This document shows, piece after piece, positions 25,760 to 37,769 of a stretch of DNA of 64,000 nucleotides. The notes below the pieces were generated by a model. The model saw nothing but the letters and a program-made list of their open reading frames with translations. It did not search any database and was not told where the DNA came from. The position numbers and the translations under genes are program-made. Position 1 is the stretch's first letter, and every line of letters begins with the position of its first letter. Source of the stretch: Panaeolus papilionaceus (lineage: Eukaryota > Basidiomycota > Agaricomycetes > Agaricales); contig JADNRZ010000014.1 of assembly GCA_015501605.1 (NCBI GenBank), forward strand, positions 310,001-374,000. The letters are read 5' to 3'.

Positions 25760-27111
25760 ATGTCCCTCTCTTTCACCATGACCAGCACGCAGGCGCCCAG
25801 AGAAATCCGTCTTCCACTTGAAGTACAGCATCGCATCCTGGACAATCTTTGGAATCAAAGGCGGCCTCTTTCGGAGTGCAGCGTGGTCTGTAGAGCATGG
25901 CTACCAATATGTCTCAGACTACTCTTTGCGCAGATCGTGCTTCGCTCCGATTTGGCTCAATTTCTGCGAAAATCCTCCCGCGAGGAGGCATCTATCGCTC
26001 ATTGCATTCGCAAAGTTATCTTCAGCGGCATCGTCTACTGGCCAGATATGGTTCACATTAGCTTCTCAATGCTAGAGTTCCCTAACCTTCGCGAGCTGAA
26101 TATCGATCGCTCGAAATTTCAATTTCAGCAGTCGGAGCAACCCCCCTTGTCAACCCACACAACTCGCCTTCCATCTGGATTTTCGTTTATCACCAAAATA
26201 AAACTGAAGAATACAAGCTTTCCATCATTTTACTTGTTCACGAAATACATTGAACACTTTACCAATCTAGAAGAGCTCAAGCTGGATAATCTATCATGGG
26301 ACCACCTGCATGGTGAATCTCCCGACCATGGCCCCGACTTTAAACCCCTCTCCATTCAGAAATTAGGTTTAGAATTTTGCGACAACTATCGCGTTATATT
26401 GAACTGGCTTCGATATGGAACCATTTCGGATGCATCACTCAACGGCGCCACTCAGCGTCGAAGGCCACTCGACCGTCTCTCTTGTCTCTCATTCCCCGAC
26501 GTTCTTCCACTCGACTCCGCCCAAATTGTATCATTCGTAACAACTTTCAGCGACTCTTTAGACAATTTAGAATTGGGTTTCCTCTTGAGCGGCTTTGATC
26601 GAAACGCGACTGACGGTAATTATCATTTTTTGTCCTGCGATTCGCACATGCTGAAAACCTGCTGCTAGCTATACAGAAAGCAATCGAGCACATCTCCGGC
26701 TTGCATGTCGAGTCCCTCATTCTTTCGCGAATCGATCTTTTTCAGTTTCCCTTCCTTTCTCCCCCGGCGCTCTCATCGTCTCCTTCTAATTCCTCCGTTA
26801 GTTCGGCGTCACATTCGCCATATGCATGGGTACCTTCTTTACTTGAGGCCGCTCTATCGAACGAGTTGACCCATTTGACAATAAAAGTTTGGCTCAGCAG
26901 TGAAATCCAGATGGATGTGCTGCATTGGTCTCTGATTGACAAAATTATCTCTGCATCAGGGCTCTCGACCCTCAGTTTCCAGGTGTCTGGTGTCGGCAGA
27001 AACTTTAGTGCTGTCGAAGCTTGGTTCAAGAGCCGCCTCACGTTGGTCAATGCTTCTTCAGTTGTCATAGAATTTGATTTTTGCCACGATTTACATGGTG
27101 ATAGACTTTGA
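25760..27111 (+). CDS. F-box-like/LRR-like protein
   Basis: The N-terminus has a fungal F-box-like pattern: LPLEVQHRILDNLW, then LSECSVVCRAWLPICLRLLF. Such proteins usually bring substrates to SCF ubiquitin ligases. A leucine-rich C-terminal region with irregular repeats follows (FPNLRELNIDRSKFQF; FTNLEELKLDNLSW). One intron, 26616-26670 by frame (donor after GACG, acceptor CTGCTAG), joins RNATD to AIQKAIEHISGLHVESL and the second exon ends with TGA at 27109-27111. The first ATG is at 25760; an in-frame ATG at 25778 is equally plausible. These genes are numerous and fast-evolving in agaricomycetes, so no specific substrate can be proposed. Confidence 0.75.
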
Positions 27112-29664
27112 CTTAGAATTATGTATTATAATTAGTATCTTCCGCTCCTTGTCTTTTACTGCATAGACTGCTTTCTTCCCCTGGGTTAAAACTGCTTCCG
27201 ATTTTGTAATATTTTAGCCCTGTCTCTTCTCTGTTTTTCTCCATTACTACTGGAGTCAGGACTAGTGTATTCTACTACCGATTTGCGCATATGATGTCTG
27301 CCCACCATGTCCGATATATGCGAAATTTCGACAGCTGTGAGATGAGTACAACAAGTATGAGAAGCTTCTCTGGGATGAGACTCTGCTTCACTGGATAAGC
27401 GGTCCGGTTTCCATTGCCGCTCACTGTCCCAAGGTTTATCCCAAAAGACCATTACCCTTCACGAAAGATTGGCCGTTAATTGATCCCTGCCATATGGCTT
27501 CTTCAAACGACGAGAAATTCTAACACCAGCCGCTACGCCACTTCTCAAGATATTTTATTGATGCCCGACGTCCTCAAGGGTATGTTCATCACACAAATAC
27601 ATAGGGTAGCCGCGCCTCCAACTAGGATTTCGTATGAATCCGGGAACGCGAGCATTTACTTCTCTCATCGAAGTGACCGACAAAGCACATTGCCGCGCTT
27701 TTCTTGGTGGTGGCTTCATCCAATCCTGTACCGGTTAATTCTTCGTGTTTAAATCGTCGAAAGATATCCCCATTCTAGGGTAAAGCTGAATCTTATCTTG
27801 TTTTTTTTGCCGATTGAAGATGTGCGATTCACAAGAAATACTCAGACCTCGGTTCTAGACGGCGACAATTCCTATTCAATTTCAGGTGTCGAGGCCTTGT
27901 TGATCTCCCGCTGTCATTTTTTGACATATTTCAACCTATATTTTATATCTACCGCGCCCATCCATGCAGGGTTAGGCGTCGAAGAGTCGTTTTCCCACAT
28001 GTCCGCCACAGGTGTAAGAATGCGAAGGAGCAATCGGATGCAGAAGGATAGGACGCTATCACTGGGTCGAGTCCCTGCCAAAGACCGAGAGTAAAACTCT
28101 AACGATGTTGCACCTTTAACGTCAGAATCTTTATCACTGTGGGCATGATTTTGGACAGATCGAGAGAATGAACCCTCAAGAGATCGCACGATAGCTTCGT
28201 CACACCTGCATCATCGAGCAACCTCGATGACCCTCTATGTCCTTAGCCGTTTACAACCTTGCCGCGTGGAGTTATTGCGTCGGACGCTGTAGGAATAATG
28301 AGAAGTTGAAAGCCGAGAAACATATAATTATATACCGCGGTTTTGGGATTTTGTAAGGGTCTTTTGTAAAGGTCTAGTAGTACATCCGGATGGCTTGGAG
28401 CACGACAGCGAAAATACCTGCCTGGAGCTGTGCACGGCAAGACCTCCATCAATACTGGAACGTTCGATGCAACCAGGTAAGCAGTTCCACATGTTACGAC
28501 TCGAGGAAACTCTCGTGGGACTTCCGTGTCATTGTGGAGACATCGATCTATGACGCCCACACTGCTGGAGAGGAGTCTTGGGTTCGAAAGGCCAAGTTTT
28601 TGAAATTCAAGTCGTTCAGGTCCCATGATCATAAATTTACACTAGTATGAACACCTAACGCTCGGGGGCTGTTACATACGACTGGACGAAGGCACAGAAG
28701 ATAAGAACATGAACAAACGCTATCGATTCCTTAAAGTTTAAACCGAGTTCCCGGGATGGTGAGTTTGTTCGCCAAACCTTCCAAGTTCAGCCGACGGAAG
28801 TACTAAATGGATCATTAGAGCCGTAGAAACAGCGATTGAAAACTCTGTATTTATTTTTATCTGATCCATGCTTAAAAACGAAATCAAGGTCGCCGTCATG
28901 ATCTCGGCATTGGCTTGACATGAGGCCAAATCCAGAATACCTATGTACAATGCATAGCGGTGGATGGTTCTGATCAGATGCCCAGCATCGAAAATGAAGG
29001 CAGAGATGCTCGATGGAGTTTTGAATCTTAAAACTTCTTCCTTTGTTCTGTGATATTGTGATTTTTTCAAATAAGCGTAGGTTTTACAGGATTCAAATGG
29101 CTTCGGCATTCTCATTTCTCATATACAACCCAGAAATGGATGCAATTTTTTTCACGGTATGTTGTTGCATCATATCGCGCGGTGTTATATATTCTAAAAA
29201 ATGTTCTTCAAGACGATTCATTCAGTTGTCGATTAACGTCAGCGTGGTTTGTCGGAGAGAGATTCTCACAAGCCAGGGAAATGCAGTGGATTGGTTACTG
29301 CTGCCACGTTGACCGACACGCAGCTCGTGATTAACGTAGAAGGTTTGTTGAACTTGGAGACAGTTTTTATTTCCTGGCGCTTTCAATTACACCGTCCATT
29401 TCGTAAGTTGAAACACCATTAAAGATTGCAAAGTTATAAATGATGATCATGAAGATGGCTATGTTCTCGACAGCTTTGATGATTTTTTTGATGTAAGGAG
29501 ACCTGAGCTCAAACAAGTAAGGTCGGACTGAGGAGGCTGACATAAGCCAAAGTGGAAAGACGCCACGTCGTGACCGACTGACACGTTAGAGTTCTTCAAC
29601 AACTACTTGTTCAACAACAAAACTTGCTTTTGTCCTCCTCTCCCTCACTCCATAACCACCAACA
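27112..29664. other. Gene-poor interval, possible relic genes
   Basis: About 2.5 kb separate the F-box-like gene from ERV29. Minus-strand frames at 28738-29115, 28243-28632 and 27914-28189 are open but not recognisable as complete genes. The first has features reminiscent of the DUF6534 family (see the separate entry). No repeat structure is visible. Confidence 0.4.
28738..29115 (-). pseudogene. Possible DUF6534-type relic
   Basis: This minus-strand frame reads TYAYLKKSQYHRTKEEVLRF, then AFIFDAGHLIRTIHRYALYI and IKINTEFSIAVSTALMIHL. That order (aromatic-rich exit of a first helix, then F-D-x-x-H-L-I with a second His, then a K-I-N helix) resembles the DUF6534 gene at 120-1960. The expected tryptophan before K-I-N is missing, no upstream start exon is found, and the frame downstream is broken. 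It is either a relic or a chance likeness. Confidence 0.25.
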
Positions 29665-30909
29665 ATGGCGTCGAGAATCAGCATAGCTCGTCCGCAATCC
29701 AACTACAGCGACCCACACGGCCTGTCCAATTCACGCCCATCCTCGGGTTACAGAGCGGCTGACCCAAATGACCCTATTGAGAAAATTAAAGCTTTCAGCA
29801 AGAACGTCGAGGACCAGGTTGAGATTGCTACCCAACCTTTGAAACCCCATTTGCCGGCAATTGGTCGTTTCTTGATTGTAGTAACCTTTTTGGAGGACGC
29901 TCTACGAATTGTTACTCAGTGGGGGGATCAAATTTGGTATTTGCAACAGTACGTCGACTCGCGTCAACCTCGTCAAGCTCCTCAATTCATAACATACTTC
30001 CTAGACACCGCAAATTCCCATGGGGTCTCTCTCATTTGTTCCTCATTTTCAACGTTATTGTAAGTGCTTTGTAGTCGCGTTGAAGTCTTGTTGCTAATTC
30101 AACTGCAGACTATGCTTGTCGGTTCTGGGGCTGTCATCACCAAGAAGCACACTGAATACGCTGTTGGTGGTCTTTTGGGTGTTGTTGTTATTCAAGGATT
30201 CGGTTATGGCCTCATCTTTGACCTTAACTTCTTCCTCCGTAACTTGAGTGTTATTGGAGGCCTCTTCATGGTTTTCAGTGATTCCATGGTGTCACGGAAG
30301 TCGGTCTTCGCAGGTCTTCCTTCTATTAGCGAGACCGACCGCAAGAAATAGTGCGTCGAATGTTTGATGAATGAGAATATGTAACTGACCTGCTTACAGC
30401 TTCCTCCTTGCTGGTCGCGTTCTTCTCATCTTCCTTTTCCTCGGCTTCATTATTCAGGGAGAATGGTCCCTTATGCGTCTCTTTGTCTCCATTGTTGGTC
30501 TTGCCGCTTGTGTCATGGTTGCCGTTGGCTTCAAGGCAAAGTGGTCTGCCGCCTTCCTTGTCGTCGTTCTGAGTATCTTCAACGTGTTTGCTAACAACTG
30601 GTGGAGCGTTCACTCTGCTCACCCTCAACGTGACTTCTTGAAGTAAGTCGCCATCTACATAGTATTACCTCGCAATAACTGATTATACTTCTTAGATATG
30701 ACTTCTTCCAAACTCTGTGTATGTGGCCTTTAGGGTGATTAAGGCTTGAATGAAAACTGACATTTCCTTTAGCCATTGTTGGTGGGCTTATTCTCCTTGT
30801 TAACATGGGACCTGGTACGTTACGTCCGCAATGTCATTTGAAGCGACTATTTTTCTCATTCGCTTCTTTAGGTGGTCTCTCGGTTGACGAGAAGAAGAAA
30901 ACATATTAA
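29665..30909 (+). CDS. ERV29: ER cargo receptor ERV29/SURF4
   Basis: This multi-pass membrane protein packages soluble secretory cargo into COPII vesicles and cycles between ER and Golgi. The start MASRISIARPQSNYSDPHGL leads to the conserved PHLPAIGRFLIVVTFLEDAL and the spliced QQHRKFPWGLSHLFLIFNVI. Further membrane segments include GGLLGVVVIQGFGYGLIFDL and YFLLAGRVLLIFLFLGFIIQ. The C-terminus, KYDFFQTLSIVGGLILLVNM then GPGGLSVDEKKKTY, ends with K-K-T-Y, a dilysine (KKxx) ER-retrieval signal. Six short introns split the gene, and all family landmarks are in order. The first intron lies in the Q-H-R-K-F-P-W loop, confirming the splice choice over the open read-through. Confidence 0.95.
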
Positions 30910-31546
30910 TTACGCTATAATGTTATTCGTACACGGTTTGATACATTGTAGACTGCACAACATAATATGTCTCGTAGCTACCCACGAGGCGACGTGGAGG
31001 GTTCCATTTTCGATTCATTGCATGCGCTTGGTAGCACACGCCTTCTTATCGTCTCAAACCAAAATTCTACTTATTATTATGGATGGAGTGTCCATGTTAC
31101 CCTTTCACTATGAAGATATCCTAATTGCCGTTCACTAAGCGTTCATAATTGGTTTATGATGTCAACTGGGGAACACGGCTAGCGTCTGCCTGCATCAATG
31201 TGATCGCTTGATTCCCAAATAGCTTTCCAATACAGCTACAATTTAGCGGTGTTAATCTGGTTATAATTAAGGGTGCTAGCAATGGATTTGGTCGCAGTCT
31301 ACGTTTATGAAGTTATCGAGCCTGAAAGCACTGGAATCGACGTAGAAATGACAATGATTGATGCTCATTAAAGTGAGTACAAGTCATGTGACCAGATTAA
31401 AAAAGTTGCCCTCGAGTTGAGCTAAAGACGCCCTTGATATTAAAACTCTGAGTCTCCTTTCTCATTTCCTCTGCTCGCAACGAGATTTTACATTGTTATC
31501 ATAGAATATAGGCTGCGCAATACCTTGGTCTGGAAATACTGTCCAA
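30910..31546. other. Intergenic
   Basis: This 637-bp gap lies between ERV29 and ENP2. I see no gene or repeat; open frames here are random. Confidence 0.45.
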
Positions 31547-34204
31547 ATGGTCGCAGATCCCAACGATGTCAAAGTCTACACTGTTAACGGCGCAGTTGCT
31601 GGGTCATCGTCGTCACTGCCAGACTGGTTAACCAGAAAACGAGTTGCAAAGGGCAAAGGGAAGCGGGCCATTACGGAGCACATTGAAGGAACAATTGAAC
31701 TCATCCAGGGCTTCGAATTTCCTGAGGCCAGCAACAAAGTCAAGACGACAAGAGACGGGCATCATGTTTTAGCTACTGGCACATATAAACCCCAGCTGAG
31801 GGTGTGGGACTTGGACCAACTCTCGCAAAAATTTGAGAGGCACTCTGATGCAGAAAATGTCGACTTTGTTGTACGTGAGTTAATTCTTGGCTTCGTGGTC
31901 CCCTTTGCAGTCTGCCGTATGTCAGACTCTTGAACTGACTTTATTTTATTTTTCATTTGTGCTTCTAGATCCTTTCTGATGACTGGACAAAGTCAATACA
32001 TCTACAAAATGACCGCACTGTGGAGTTGCATACTCAAGGAGGTCTTCATTACAAAACGAGAATACCTCGATTCGGTCGTTCACTGGCGTACCACTTCCAA
32101 TCTTGTGACGCATATCTCACCGCCTCTGGGAATGAAGTCTATCGTTTAAACCTCGATCAAGGTCGCTTTATGAACCCCCTGGTGCTGGAAGATGAAACAG
32201 ACGGTGAAATCCTTGGGGTTAACGTCGTTGACATAAACCCAGTTCACCAGCTGTTAGCTTTTGGGATCGATGGAAACGGCACGGTGCAACTCTGGGACCC
32301 CCGGTCTCGGTCAAGTGTTGGTATCCTGCGACTACCACATGGAAGGTTAATGCCAATAAACTTCTCCCTTCCCGAACGCCAACACCTCAGCGTGACTGCA
32401 ATTGGATCTCGAAAGGATGGCCTGTCATACGCCATTGGTTCATCGACAGGCTATACTTTGCTTTACGACATTCGTGCTGCGAAACCCTTTGCTATCAAGG
32501 ATCAAGGTTATGGGCTGCCAATCAAAAACGTATCGTGGATCGAAGGAGGTAGTAGGATGGCTGGAGATAGTCTAGTTATCAGTGCCGACAAGAAGGTTAT
32601 CAAGATTTGGGATAAAAATACAGTGAGTTAAACCTCTTTTTCTATTAATGAGTGCTTAAGGAATCTTATCCTTTTTTATCTTTAGCCCACTGCAAACTTT
32701 GCCTCCATCACACCTGCAAACGATATTAATGACGTCCATCATATACCTGGTAGTGGATTAATTTTAACTGCCAACGAAGGTATCCAAATGTCGACGTATT
32801 ATATTCCTCAACTGGGCCCTGCACCACGATGGGCAAGCTTCCTCGAAAATATCACCGAAGAGATGGAAGACCAGACAACTCGCTCAGTATACGAAGACTA
32901 TAAGTTTGTTGAGCGAAATGAGCTCAAGAGGTCAGTGTTGTTTCTCTTCCGACTTCCCCATCGTGGAAGAAAGCTTTTTAGCTTATCGCTTTTTTCTTCC
33001 CCCGCTAGTCTCGGCCTCGACCACCTCATTGGCACCCCCGCACTCAAACCCTACATGCATGGTTACTTCCTGTCACTCAAGCTTTACGATACTGCCCGTG
33101 TCATCGCCAATCCCTTCGCATACGAAGAACATCACGAGAAGATGGTGCGAGACAAGATGGACAAGATGGCTGAGACCCGGATTCGCACTAAGAAGGATCC
33201 TGGCGTCAAGGTTAACAAGGCATTGGCCGAGAAGATCCTCCGTGAAGAAGAAAAGGCAAAGAAGCGAGCCGAGAGAAAAGCAAAAAGCAAGAAAGGAGCA
33301 GAATCCGAGGCTATGGACGTGGACGATGCCGCAGGAGAAGATGTTGCTGGGAACGGGGCTGATCAGATGTTTGAGACAAGCATTTTGTCGGATCCTCGTT
33401 TCTCCAAGGTGTTCGAGAGCGAAGAGTTTGCAATTGATGAAGAATCGCGCGAATATGCTCTTCTCAATCCTTCTAGTGTGGCTCAAAAGTCTACTGGAGG
33501 AAGGACTAAAACTGCTGTTGAGGAAGAAGAAGAAGAGTCCGATCATCCTTCGTCTGCACTTGGGAGCAATAGTGAGGAGGAGGAGGGATCAGAAAGTGAT
33601 GATTACTCAAGCGATAGCAGTGTTGACGGAGGTAGGTCATCATTTTGGTTTTATTTGTGAAGAAGCGTTCTAACGGTTGTTATTTAAATTTTTAGAGCTT
33701 ACTAAGTACGACAAGACGAAGAAACGCGCTATTCAGCATTTCGAAGACGCAAGAAAAGACGCAAACAAACGCGAATGGGCACAAAAACGCGCGGCCAAAG
33801 TCAACATGGTCCCTTTGCGTGCTGCGTCTGGTGCCAACTCCTCGAGGCTTGGAGAAAAAGAGGCGACCTTTGGTCAACGTCGCACACAGAGCTCCGGTGA
33901 CTTTTCTGCAGGTTCCAAATCGTCACATTCCCGCAAGGGACGGGCAGACACCTACGATTCACCTACGGAAATCAGTTGGGTGCCATCGTCCTCAAGTGGC
34001 AGGGACAGCGGAGATAGAAGCGAGACCAGGAGGGGAGGGAAAGAAAAGGGACAGAAGAAGGGTGCTGGGACATTTGGGGCTGGTTTGGAGCGCGGTGTGG
34101 AGGAAAAAATCGACCTTTCCGAATCTGAGCGACAAGGACGGACGCAGAGAAGGAAGGGCATTCGTAGTGGTAGTAAAAATGCCTTCCGCCGCATGGATGC
34201 ATAA
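31547..34204 (+). CDS. ENP2: Ribosome biogenesis WD protein ENP2/NOL10
   Basis: ENP2 (NOL10) is a nucleolar component of the small-subunit processome needed for 18S rRNA maturation. The N-terminal seven-bladed WD-like propeller begins VYTVNGAVAGSSSSLPDWLT and contains IQGFEFPEASNKVKTTRDGH, then LTASGNEVYRLNLDQGRF, SSTGYTLLYDIRAAKPF and GDSLVISADKKVIKIWDKNT. The NUC153-type region follows: WASFLENITEEMEDQ, VGTPALKPYM-like LIGTPALKPYMHGYFLSLKL, and DPRFSKVFESEEFAIDEESR. The tail is long, charged and lysine/arginine-rich, ending SGSKNAFRRMDA, as expected for a nucleolar protein. Four introns are inferred: after VDFV, after DKNT, after ELK and in the acidic region near 33633. Confidence 0.94.
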
Positions 34205-35308
34205 AAGCCCTTACGAAGGGTGTAGGTTGGAAAACCCAGTTTTGGGGTCTGTTTACCGGAGATGTGATTACAGTGTGTCTGTTTCTAGGCACCCCTCTTT
34301 TTAACTCGAGTATTTCTCTCATGCACACCTTTGTTTGACCGCTCTAAATCAAATCCGCATAAACCAGTGGTGGACGATGATCACCCACTATCTGGATTTC
34401 TGGCGTGTATGATCCTGAAGTATTTACGTGGATCAAGCATTCCGGGCCCAATCTATATTGTATCTGAACCGATACCACCATGCACATGCGTCCAGTCTAG
34501 ATAGACACGATGGAGAACTAATCATACATGCGTTGACACCGTTTTCCGGGGTGACTATGGAGAATATTGGCTACTTGTAAACGTAAACATTTAGCCATGG
34601 TTCCCTTGTCAATACACCTATTCAGCACCCTTTGATGTTACCTTGTTTGTTCCCGCGAAGGGGGCCAAGTTATGAAAGGGTTTCGCAGGGTGTTCCAGGG
34701 AACTGAGCCATTTGAGTCTTGCTTCGTCTTACCTATGGAAAGGCAGAGGGGTCTGCGACAAACCGTAATTAATTTGGGATGTTCCATTGAATATCTAATT
34801 ACCCCTCAGTCAACCCTGCGCTGCGGCATGTCCAGGGCACCCAGGGGCTGGCTCCATTGTAATCATTTAAATGGTGGCGTATGAATAGTCGTTACTCGCA
34901 ACTGCTACATAGAAAGCGAGCTACTTATCTCTTATGTATAATTAGTAGAGCTGCGATCACACAATACCTATGAATATCTATTTTTGTTTTAGCGGGGCTT
35001 ATATGGGAACAGTGAGCTGCGTAACTTTGTTAAACTTTAAATACTTAACCTATGTATCATGCCCTTCATACCAAAGGAATGGACGAGCCATATTCAAATT
35101 ATATGGTAATCCCCTTGGTAAAATGAAACAAAGGAAATCCCGATAACCCTGTATAGCTCCTCGTTCAGGATTAGATCGTATTGGCTTGCAATCGTAAAAA
35201 CACAATCCTCGAAACCTGGAGATAACCGGACACAACCTGAGTGCTATATGACCTTTTCAAATCTTAGAAGACGAGCTTTATGTACAGAATCTGCAGTAAA
35301 TCCGTTGG
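34205..35308. other. Intergenic between convergent genes
   Basis: About 1.1 kb separate the ENP2 stop and the dehydrogenase stop. The stretch 34672-34884 is open but unrecognisable. I see no repeat or RNA gene. Confidence 0.45.
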
Positions 35309-37148
35309 TTAGAGCTGCGGCTTCAATGCGATTTTACATGCTGTCTTGCTCTTCATCTTCTCAAGGGCCTTCTCGAAATCCTTTATGGCATATACGTCCG
35401 TGACCTGTTTTGGGATGTCGACGAGCATGAGACAGCCAAGACTTTAGTTGATCTAGATTCCAAAGTTCACGAAAGTAGAGCACTGACCATCCCTTTGACC
35501 TTGATTTTACCACTGTCCAAGTACGCCACCGCCCGGGGGAAGCAATGGGTTTGAGCAAAAGATCCGATAATCTGAAAGGGTGGTCAGTACGAGCGGTTGC
35601 TCGAATTCCGATGGGAAAGGGGCAAACTTTAATCTCGTCCTGGAAAATCCTTGCAGGAGACCAAATGACCTTGTCTGCCTTGGCATAAACACCGTAGATC
35701 ATGAGACTTCCACCGCGTCTCACGAAATCCATGGCCTGGTTGGCTACGTACTCTGCACCCGTGGCCTCGACCTAATTCGACAAGGAGGATTAACAGATAT
35801 AAAGCGCGGTTATTTACCCCTTTTGCGACCGAATAAGCGACGACGTACCACAACATCAAAGCGCCCCGCGTATCGTTCTCGCAATTTTACCCATTGGTCT
35901 GTTGCTCCAGACCCTCGCTGAAATTCGATGTATTCATCACCTGCATCAAGCTCCCTTGCGATGCGCATTTTGATGCCTTCGTTAGCCGCAATAACTACCT
36001 TTGACGCGCCATTGAGCTTGAGTAGCTGGGCGAGGATCAAGCCGGTCGGACCGGCGCCAAAGATGAGCGCCTCGACGCCGACAGGCGGATCAAGCTTATC
36101 GAGGCCGTGAATTGCACAAGAAGCTGGCTCAACGAGAGTTGCTTCTTCGTCAGTGAGGTTATTAATTTTGTAGATTTTTTTGCTTTGTCTGTGGGGAAAG
36201 GTTAGTGTTGTTTTAATTATAGAGACTAAGCATGGCATCAAACACAAGAGCCGGAGCGTCTGAGTTTCTTCGAGGCTCTGCCGTAACTTACACGGCCACA
36301 TAACCCGCGAACCCACCCGCCATGGTGACACCAAGACTATCGAAGTTCTCGCATAGAACATACTGGCAACGCCGACAATAGTCGCATGAATCGCACTGAA
36401 CGAAAGATTTTTCGAAGCATTAGAAATTTCATCGACACAGGGTTTCGAAGCTCATCGGACATCAATGCGACGGCCGAGACGAGTATGAGGTCATGAAGCC
36501 GTTTTTGAACTTCAACGTTCAACAAAGCATGGAACTCACCAGGATGGTGTTGTCGGCTACACACCTATCGCCCACAGAGAAACCTCGCACGTCGGAGCCA
36601 ATCTGCGAGATTACGCCGACGATCTCGTGCCCTGGGATCAACTTGAAGTGTCGAACACGTTCAGAATTGTGTCTACGTCAAGTTTGTGATCATCGAGGAC
36701 TCACAGGAAATTTACCGATGAATTCTCCCTATAATTGGATGACGCAACAGATCGAAGGTCAAGTAATTTTCATGACAGGTAAATGAATGAAGTTGGAGGA
36801 TTTCGACCAAAGGAGATAGGGAAATTGTTGGAACAGAAAACAAAGAAACCTACTTCGGCGAGATGCTGATCTGTACCACAGATTCCACAGCACGTCACTG
36901 TGAATCCGAAGAGGTAAAAATCAGCTTGACTCCGCCGGTCCAAACTTGCAATAGCTTCCTAGGAGCCAGATGGGTACTTGCCTTTGATGAGGACTTGGTC
37001 AGGATTAATCTTAGGGATAGGAACAGAAACTATCTCCAGCTGATGGGGCTGAGGTTGTCAAAGTCAAGTAGATAAAGTATTAAACAATAGACGCGCGGGG
37101 TACATTCAGGAACATGGGCCTCACAGCATGGTAGCACACAGCGTCCAT
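35309..37148 (-). CDS. Zinc-dependent alcohol/polyol dehydrogenase
   Basis: This is a medium-chain dehydrogenase/reductase. The spliced N-terminus gives [19 protein letters not shown], then [10 protein letters not shown] with the catalytic zinc cysteine, and [20 protein letters not shown] with the second ligand pair. The structural zinc loop is intact as C-x2-C-x2-C-x7-C ([15 protein letters not shown] is split by an intron from NTIL). The Rossmann motif is [20 protein letters not shown], and the C-terminal part reads [20 protein letters not shown]. It ends KIALKPQL and TAA at 35309. Relatives act on polyols such as sorbitol, xylitol or arabinitol; substrate cannot be chosen from sequence. 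The start at 37148 reads [11 protein letters not shown]; an in-frame ATG nine bases upstream (37157) is possible. Confidence 0.88.
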
Positions 37149-37157
37149 GGTATCCAT

Positions 37158-37563
37158 GTTTGATTCTCGCTAGACCAGTGTCTTCCTCGAGGATCTTATG
37201 TTTAGCCGAAGAGGTTCGAGTTACAGTGGTGCAGGTCGATCTGCACAAGATCGGGGTTTAAGGAAAGAAGATGTGCGACCTCCCAGCCTGTGCGACGCTT
37301 TTTAAAAGTATGTGGAGTAGCCAATCCCAGGGTGACACCGGCCCCAAGTTATATAGGATCCGTATCTTTCATTTTAGGAAGACGAGTACTTGCGAATCTA
37401 CTTCTGCCTGATTATTGTTTGTGAGAAATTGTGAGATTGCTTGCAACTCATGCAGGGTTGGGGGTGGATCAATCAATAAAAGAAAAAGTGGAAATATATA
37501 TGATGGGCATCTAAATAATGGTGAAACAAAATCGCAAAAATTTCAACGACAGGTACTCAAAAC
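37158..37563. other. Intergenic
   Basis: This roughly 400-bp stretch lies upstream of the dehydrogenase and ends at the tRNA 3' end. I see no gene. A run of T/A-rich sequence next to the tRNA may serve Pol III termination. Confidence 0.4.
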
Positions 37564-37636
37564 TTCCTTCTAGCCGACTCGAACGACTGACCTCGTCATT
37601 ACTAGTGACGCGCTCTACCAACTGAGCTAAGAAGGA
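37564..37636 (-). tRNA. tRNA-Thr (anticodon AGU), intronless
   Basis: The 73-nt minus-strand sequence folds as a standard cloverleaf: acceptor TCCTTCT paired with AGAAGGA, discriminator A, D-arm GCTC/GAGC with loop AGTTGGTA, anticodon stem CGTCA/TGACG with loop CTAGTAA, 5-nt variable loop, and T-arm AGTCG/CGGCT with loop TTCGAGT. The anticodon is AGT (AGU in RNA), which reads threonine ACN codons after A34 deamination. All stems pair with at most one G-T. No intron is present. Confidence 0.96.
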
Positions 37637-37769
37637 TATGTTAATGAAGTGAGTTTGATAATGAGAATGATCAGTTTAATTATCCACGTGACTTTAGGAG
37701 ATAAGGAAAATAGGACCGATATGACTGGAGCGATGTTTTTGTCCGAAATTTCGAGTTTAACGATTAACT

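Noticed and set aside
32906..33673. Large plus-strand frame overlapping ENP2
   Set aside because: It is the +1 shadow of the ENP2 exon and has no conserved content.
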